From Planctomycetaceae bacterium UBA6894 (GTDB taxonomy: Bacteria > Planctomycetota > Planctomycetia > Gemmatales > Gemmataceae), in contig DKBS01000209.1 in the NCBI GenBank assembly GCA_002451275.1, forward strand, positions 1,603 through 11,845: a stretch of 10,243 bases of DNA, in the 5' to 3' direction. Shown piece after piece: positions 5,495 to 10,243 of this stretch. The stretch's first letter is position 1; the number at the start of each line of letters is the position of its first letter. Under the pieces are notes generated by a model. It made no database searches. It saw only the letters and a list, made by a program, of their open reading frames with translations, and had not been told where the DNA came from. The translations under genes were made by a program, and so were the position numbers.

Positions 5495-8284
5495 CTAGGC
5501 TTTGCCTGAAGGCCGCCCGGGTTGGTGCGCAAACGAGCCAATCGGTCTGGCCAGCTTGGTCAACTCCACCAGCAGCACCGGTGCCAGCGAACAGCCAAAA
5601 ACCAGGGCCCAATCGCCAGGGCTCAGGGGGGCCGTCCGAAGGACCATGCGCAAGAAGGGCAGTTGCACTGCTGCCAACTGTAAAAACAGGCACACCACGA
5701 CTGCGGTCCACAGCCACCCGTTGCTGAAAAACTGCCGGTCAAAGGCGGAACGAACCCGCGACCGCGCGTTGAAGGCGTGAAACACCTGGGCCAGCGCCAT
5801 GGTCATGAAAGCCACCGTCACGGCCCGATCCAGTCCGGCACCCTCCGTCCCATGCCATGCCATCGCCAAACGGAAGGCGATCAGCGTCATCCCGGCCAGA
5901 ATGGCTCCCTGCCAGGCGATCAGTCCCAGAAACGGCAGACTGACCAGGGGTTCCCGCGGGTTGCGGGGGGGCCGCCGCATCGTGTCAGGGGAGGAGGGTT
6001 CCACCGCCAGGGCCAGGGCGGGAAAGACATCGGTGATCATGTTCAGCCACAGGATCTGCAGCGCCGCCAGGGGCAGGGGCCAGCCCAGCAGAAGGGCGAG
6101 AAAAACCACCAGAATTTCTGCAAGGTTGCAGGAAAAAAGATAGTGGATAAAGCGTATAATATTCGAGTAGATAATACGCCCCTGGTCCACTGCGGCGACA
6201 ATACTGGCAAAGTTGTCGTCAAGGATGATCATGTCCGAGGCTTCCTTGGCCACCTCGGTTCCCTTGATGCCCATCGCCACGCCGATGTCGGCCTTCTGCA
6301 GGGCGGGGGCGTCGTTGACCCCGTCGCCGGTCATGGCGACGATCTCCCCTTGCGCCTGAAGCGCCTCCACGATGCGCAGTTTGTGCTCGGGGGAGACCCG
6401 GGCGAACACCGAGGCCTCCCCGGCAAGGCGTCGCCAGCCATCCGCGTCCAAATTTTTCAATTCCTTGCCGTGCGCGGCGCGTGTCAGGTGGCCTTCGGGG
6501 TCGCGGTCCAGTCCCAGTTGCCGAGCGATTTCCCGGGCCGTCGCCAACTGGTCTCCCGTGATCATGATGGTGCGAATGCCTGCTTGCTTGCAGGTGGCGA
6601 TGGCGGCTTTGGCCTCCTCCCTCAGCGGGTCGATCATCCCCACCAGCCCGACAAACACCAGGTCCCCCTCCAGATGCTCGTCCCGCCAGTCGGCGCCCAA
6701 TTCCTTGTAGGCCAGGGCCAGCACGCGCAGCGCCCTTCCGGCCAGTTCCTCGTTGGCCGCCTGCAGCTTCTGGCGGTTCTCCGGTATCAGCGGAAACACG
6801 CCTTCCGGGGTGAGCTGATGCCGGGACGAATCCAGAAGGACCGAGGGAGCCCCCTTGATGTAGGCTACGCACTTCCGTTCCGGCGTCCGGTGGATGGTAG
6901 TCATCCGCTTGGTTTCGCTGGTGAATGGCACTTCGCCCAGGCGCGGGTACAGATGCTCAAGCTGCTCGTGGGAAAGGCCCGCTTTGGCTGCGGCCACGAT
7001 CAGGGCCCCCTCTGTCGGATCCCCCAAAACCACCGTCTCCCCATCCACCTCGTCCAGCGTCGCATCCCCGCACAGCGCGCCGATGCGCAAGGCTGTGGTC
7101 AAAACACTGTCCGCCCCCGCATCCAGGTGCCGCCTTCCCTCCAGGAAGGCTCCCGTTGCGGTGTAGCCACTGCCAGTCACCTCAATCAGACGATCACCCA
7201 GGTGGTAGGCACTCACCGTCATTTCATTGCGTGTCAGCGTCCCGGTTTTGTCCGAGCAGATCACCGTGGTTGATCCCAGGGTCTCCACGGCGGGCAACCG
7301 CCTCACCAGGGCGTTCCTGCGGGCCATCCGTTGCATCCCGATGGCCAAAGTCATGGTGGCCACCGCGGGTAACCCTTCCGGCACTGCGGCAATCGCCAGG
7401 GATATGCCCACTTCCAGCATCTGCCAAAAGGGGTTCCCCCGCAGCCAGCCGCAAAGCACAATCACCCCGCACAGGGTCAGCACGATCCAGATCAGGGTGT
7501 GTCCCAACTGGGTCAGCTTCCGCTCCAGGGGCGTCTCGTCTGATTGCCCTTCCTCGATCAGGGCCCCAATATGCCCCATCTGGGTGGCCGAACCGGTGGC
7601 CGTCACGATCATCCGGCCCCGTCCCTCGGTGGCTGTCGTACCCAAAAAAGCCATGCAGGTCCTGTCGGCCGGCATCGCGTCGGCATCGTCAACCGGTTCG
7701 ATTTGTTTGCTGACGGTGGTCGATTCCCCGGTCAAGGCGGCCTCATCCGTCTGCAGCCGGGCCGCTTCCAGAATGCGGCCATCCGCCGGAACACAGCAGC
7801 CGGCGGCGAGGATGACAATATCCCCGGGTACCAGGCCCTCCGCCTCGATTTGCCGCTCCTCCCCCGAACGGACCACATGCGCCACAGGCACGATCTGCTT
7901 GTGCAGGGCGGCCAGCGCGCTTTCTGCCTTCCATTCGGTCAGGAAACCAAAGAGGGCGTTGAGGACAATCACCACCAAAATAGCCGCGCCTTCCAGGTTT
8001 TCCCCTGTCACAAAGGCAAGCAGCGCAGCCACCACCAGCAGCCCCACCATCAGGCTGTGGAATTGCACCAGAAAGATCAGCCAGGCGGATCGTCCATGCC
8101 TGTGGCGGAGGGCGTTGGGCCCATGCACCTTCAGCCGAGCCTCAGCCTCACGCTGATACAGCCCACGTTCCGGGTCGGTCCGCAACCGTCGGGCAACCTC
8201 GGTGCCCGTCAGCGAGTGCCATGCCACATCCGGGGCGGCCTTCCCGGCTGGATGGTCTTCAGGATTGCTGCCCGGCTTCGTCAT
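5495..8284 (-). CDS. P2-type cation-transporting P-type ATPase (calcium-like)
   Basis: The 929-residue product is a full-length ATP-driven ion pump of the inner membrane. It has an N-terminal cation-ATPase domain (20-90), the actuator motif TGES (185-188), the M4 motif PEGLP (302-306), the phosphorylation motif DKTGT with Asp345, KGAP in the nucleotide domain (477-480), TGD (576-578) and TGDGVNDAP (652-660). About ten membrane helices can be placed: four before the large cytoplasmic loop and six after residue 705. Compared with SERCA, the ion ligands Glu303 (M4), Asn720 and Glu723 (M5) and Asn748, Thr751 and Asp752 (M6) are all present; the M8 Glu908 position is Gln833. This supports export of Ca2+, perhaps one ion per cycle, but a related cation cannot be excluded. 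It lies 33 bases after the transporter gene on the same strand and probably shares its mRNA. The ribosome binding site (AAAGGG, spacing about 10) is moderate. No T-tailed terminator follows. Confidence 0.95.
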   Translation of the reverse strand: MTKPGSNPEDHPAGKAAPDVAWHSLTGTEVARRLRTDPERGLYQREAEARLKVHGPNALRHRHGRSAWLIFLVQFHSLMVGLLVVAALLAFVTGENLEGAAILVVIVLNALFGFLTEWKAESALAALHKQIVPVAHVVRSGEERQIEAEGLVPGDIVILAAGCCVPADGRILEAARLQTDEAALTGESTTVSKQIEPVDDADAMPADRTCMAFLGTTATEGRGRMIVTATGSATQMGHIGALIEEGQSDETPLERKLTQLGHTLIWIVLTLCGVIVLCGWLRGNPFWQMLEVGISLAIAAVPEGLPAVATMTLAIGMQRMARRNALVRRLPAVETLGSTTVICSDKTGTLTRNEMTVSAYHLGDRLIEVTGSGYTATGAFLEGRRHLDAGADSVLTTALRIGALCGDATLDEVDGETVVLGDPTEGALIVAAAKAGLSHEQLEHLYPRLGEVPFTSETKRMTTIHRTPERKCVAYIKGAPSVLLDSSRHQLTPEGVFPLIPENRQKLQAANEELAGRALRVLALAYKELGADWRDEHLEGDLVFVGLVGMIDPLREEAKAAIATCKQAGIRTIMITGDQLATAREIARQLGLDRDPEGHLTRAAHGKELKNLDADGWRRLAGEASVFARVSPEHKLRIVEALQAQGEIVAMTGDGVNDAPALQKADIGVAMGIKGTEVAKEASDMIILDDNFASIVAAVDQGRIIYSNIIRFIHYLFSCNLAEILVVFLALLLGWPLPLAALQILWLNMITDVFPALALAVEPSSPDTMRRPPRNPREPLVSLPFLGLIAWQGAILAGMTLIAFRLAMAWHGTEGAGLDRAVTVAFMTMALAQVFHAFNARSRVRSAFDRQFFSNGWLWTAVVVCLFLQLAAVQLPFLRMVLRTAPLSPGDWALVFGCSLAPVLLVELTKLARPIGSFAHQPGRPSGKA

Positions 8285-8317
8285 GGTTGGTGGCCCTTTC
8301 GCGGTCGATCCACCTGA

Positions 8318-9607
8318 CTAGGCTCCAAGGTCGCCAGTGCTTTTCTTTCCCGTATCGATCCGCACCCACACCACCAGCAACGCCAGCGCCGCCAGCGGGG
8401 CCACTCCCGTCGCAATCAGCGGCACATCATAGGAGCCGGTTTGCTTGATGTGTTCACCTATCGCCCCCTGCATCCGCCCCACCACCACCCAGGAGGCGGC
8501 TGACAACAACCCGGACAGCATCCCCATGTGCCGCGGTGGTAGTTCCTGCACCAGTGCGTAGTACTGCGGGTGGGCCCCCAGCGAGCCGGCACCCACCAGC
8601 ACCAGCGTCAAAAGCAAAAGCGGTCCACGCTCCAAGGCGGGCACCACCACCGAAAGGGCCACCAAGGCCGTGCACCCGGCAAAGCTGGCCAGTCGCGCCC
8701 AATGGATGGAGACCCCCCGGGCCGTCAGCAGGCTCACCACCGCGCCAAAGAATAGGCACCCGATATCCGCGACGATGTAGTAGCCCGAGGTGAAATAGTT
8801 GGCCGCCGCCTCGGAATAATGGTGGTATTCCTTCAGGTATTTGGGCAGCCATGCCCGCTGGAACTGCCAGGCCAGGCTAATGGTGACCACGATGGTTCCC
8901 AGCGTGATCACCTGGTAAAGAAACCGGGCCGTATCCGGTGGTCCGGCCGTGCCATCCTTTTCCAGAGCCGGTTGGTAACGCAAATCCTCCGACCGAAGTA
9001 GGGTGAACCACAGCGGTACCCACGCCAACCCGATCAGCCCGATGATGAAGAAGGGGGCCTGCCAGGGAAGGCCCATAGCCCGAATTCCCTGAATCACCAA
9101 GGGGGTCAAAATCGCCCCAAGCGACGCCCCGCTTTGCAGGATGCTGTTGCCCAGCGGCCGTTGCTTGTCCGTGAGAATATTGCGGGCCGTCAGCAAGGCG
9201 CAGGGCCAATGCCCCGCCTCGCAAAAACCCAGCACGGTCCTGCACAGGAACAGCCAGCGAAATTCTCCCAGACCCGGACTGTCCGTATCGCCAAAAGCTG
9301 CTGCAATGCCGGGCCAACTGGCCAGGGGCGATGCCACCCCTGCCAGCGACCAGCCAGCCAGCACGGCCGGGTACAGGCGCATGGGCCCGATGCGGTCCGC
9401 CAGAAAACCGAAGAAAATGCCGCCCGCCGCGAAGGCGTAGCTGAACCATTCTTCCAAATGGCCGTAACGCCCGTCATCCAGGTTGATGTCAGCCTTGAGC
9501 TGGGTTGCCGTCAGCGACAGCGTTTGCCGGTCCATGTAGTTGAGCATGGTCGCCAGCAGCAGCGCACCGCACATCCACCATTTCCACGACTCTTTGGGCG
9601 CGTTCAT
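8318..9607 (-). CDS. MFS transporter, anion:cation symporter (ExuT-like) type
   Basis: The 429-residue product is a 12-helix major facilitator. Helix 1 carries NYMDRQTLSLT (23-33), and the loop after helix 2 carries GFLADRIGPMRLYP (67-80), the MFS signature-A region. Helix 4 carries CRTVLGFCEAGHWPCALLTA (122-141), matching the GEAGNWP-type motif of the anion:cation symporter family, and helix 5 has NSILQSGASLGAILTP. Characterised relatives import hexuronates, galactonate, glucarate or other organic anions with H+ or Na+. The substrate here is unknown. The gene begins 6 bases after the stop of the esterase gene on the same strand and has no clear ribosome binding site, so it is probably translated by coupling. 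The ATPase gene follows after 33 bases. Together with the esterase this suggests release and uptake of an acid or sugar acid; that is an inference from context. Confidence 0.9.
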   Translation of the reverse strand: MNAPKESWKWWMCGALLLATMLNYMDRQTLSLTATQLKADINLDDGRYGHLEEWFSYAFAAGGIFFGFLADRIGPMRLYPAVLAGWSLAGVASPLASWPGIAAAFGDTDSPGLGEFRWLFLCRTVLGFCEAGHWPCALLTARNILTDKQRPLGNSILQSGASLGAILTPLVIQGIRAMGLPWQAPFFIIGLIGLAWVPLWFTLLRSEDLRYQPALEKDGTAGPPDTARFLYQVITLGTIVVTISLAWQFQRAWLPKYLKEYHHYSEAAANYFTSGYYIVADIGCLFFGAVVSLLTARGVSIHWARLASFAGCTALVALSVVVPALERGPLLLLTLVLVGAGSLGAHPQYYALVQELPPRHMGMLSGLLSAASWVVVGRMQGAIGEHIKQTGSYDVPLIATGVAPLAALALLVVWVRIDTGKKSTGDLGA

Positions 9608-9613
9608 GGCCGG

Positions 9614-10243
9614 TCACCGTGGATTGCTGTGGAGGAAGATCCGTTGGGCGATCTGGTACAGGTCATCCTTCCAGACCCGGAAGTCGTGGCCGCCGTTCGG
9701 GATCAACCGGTACACATGCGGGACCTTCTTCTCCTCCAGCATCCGGTGCACACCCTGGCTGATCCGGAACAGGCCATCCTTATCACCACACGACACATAC
9801 AGCAGGCGCAATGTGGCTGCGGCTTTTTCGTGGTCCTGGATCAGTTCGGCCGGCGGTCGGGTGTTGGGTGCTGAGGAAAAACCACCCACCCAGGCGAAGG
9901 TGTCCAAATGACCCAAGCCAAAATTCAAAGCCTGCCCGCCTCCCATCGATAGCCCGAACAAGGCCCGGCTCTCCCGGTCCGCGCGCACCGGGTAGTTTTT
10001 CTCGATGAAGGGGATCAGGTCTGTCAGCAACTCCTGTTCAAACCGGGCGAAGGCGGGCGATTGCTTCGGGATCGGATCCCTTGCTGTCAGATCTTTCGAG
10101 GCCCGTCCGTTCGGCAGCACCACAATCATCGGCACCACTTTCTTGTCCGCGTACAGGTTGTCCAGAATGATGTCCGGTGCCCCGTTGCGCGCCCACTCGT
10201 TTTCATCCCCACCGATACCGTGCAGCAGGTACAGCACCGGATA
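9614..10243 (-). CDS. Esterase of the alpha/beta-hydrolase fold (PF00756 type), 5' end outside window
   Basis: The frame is open to the right edge, so the N-terminus is missing; 209 residues and the TGA stop are visible. The first visible residues read YPVLYLLHGIGGDENEW, the usual oxyanion-side strand of esterase-D and feruloyl-esterase-like proteins. The GTG at 10237 is therefore internal and not a start. With that Val counted as residue 1, the nucleophile elbow is GLSMGG with Ser97, the acid is probably Asp154 in GDKDGL, and the His is His184 in NGGHDF. So the catalytic triad is complete. The family includes feruloyl and acetylxylan esterases, S-formylglutathione hydrolase, and enterochelin esterase; the sequence seen here is closest in feel to the XynZ-like feruloyl-esterase group. 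A signal peptide, if any, would lie outside the window. The gene is tightly linked to the transporter gene downstream. Confidence 0.92.
   Translation of the reverse strand, partial: YPVLYLLHGIGGDENEWARNGAPDIILDNLYADKKVVPMIVVLPNGRASKDLTARDPIPKQSPAFARFEQELLTDLIPFIEKNYPVRADRESRALFGLSMGGGQALNFGLGHLDTFAWVGGFSSAPNTRPPAELIQDHEKAAATLRLLYVSCGDKDGLFRISQGVHRMLEEKKVPHVYRLIPNGGHDFRVWKDDLYQIAQRIFLHSNPR

Noticed and set aside
5476..5507. Two small overlapping hairpins between the convergent nadV and ATPase genes (CCTGCC/GGCAAG and AGGCAA/TTGCCT).
   Set aside because: The stems are 6 bp, one contains a wobble pair, and neither is followed by a T-run on either strand; termination there is not supported.
6128..6176. 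An AT-rich patch with TATAAT (6155-6160) inside the ATPase gene.
   Set aside because: It encodes the conserved M5 segment rich in Ile, Tyr, Phe and Asn, which explains the AT content; there is no -35 box at a suitable distance and no gene start nearby.
5777..7273. A 498-codon open frame on the plus strand.
   Set aside because: It lies wholly inside the P-type ATPase gene on the other strand; its product is rich in Gly, Gln, His and Arg with no recognisable domain, as expected for an antisense frame in GC-rich DNA.

Overview
The window most resembles a chromosomal segment of a planctomycete, probably of the Gemmatales type; this is an inference from gene content. The DNA is GC-rich (roughly 60% by eye). 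The secreted PQQ-like propeller protein opens with the Trp-Pro-Gln-Phe-Arg-Gly-Pro motif very common in Planctomycetota. Shine-Dalgarno signals are patchy. There are no phage, IS, CRISPR or RNA genes, so this looks like ordinary chromosome rather than a genomic island.

Layout: (1) 1-750, + strand: the C-terminal end of a small membrane protein, a 259-bp gap with a near-perfect inverted repeat, then a 65-residue ribbon-helix-helix-like protein closed by a hairpin terminator. (2) 748-3018, - strand: a secreted beta-propeller protein followed downstream by an RluA-family pseudouridine synthase that has Gly where the catalytic Asp is normally found. (3) 3019-5425, + strand: a divergent intergenic region with three TTGGGG boxes, a 33-codon basic mini-ORF with a strong ribosome binding site, a MIP (aquaglyceroporin-type) channel with an altered first NPA motif, and nicotinamide phosphoribosyltransferase (NadV/NAMPT type). 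(4) 5495-10243, - strand: a tightly packed series read right to left: a PF00756-type esterase (5' end outside the window), an MFS transporter of the anion:cation symporter type, and a P2-type calcium-like P-type ATPase.

How the genes may work together: the channel and NadV are 50 bp apart on the same strand. This suggests a uptake-plus-salvage unit in which a small neutral solute, possibly nicotinamide itself, enters and is trapped as nicotinamide mononucleotide for NAD synthesis. The esterase and MFS transporter are 6 bp apart and probably co-translated. An esterase that releases acids or sugars from esters beside an organic-anion or sugar-acid symporter fits plant-polymer or ester catabolism; the ATPase 33 bp further on may simply share the transcript. 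The most notable points are the channel-NadV pairing with its unusual loop, the Asp-to-Gly change in the pseudouridine synthase, and the unannotated mini-ORF in the leader of the channel gene.
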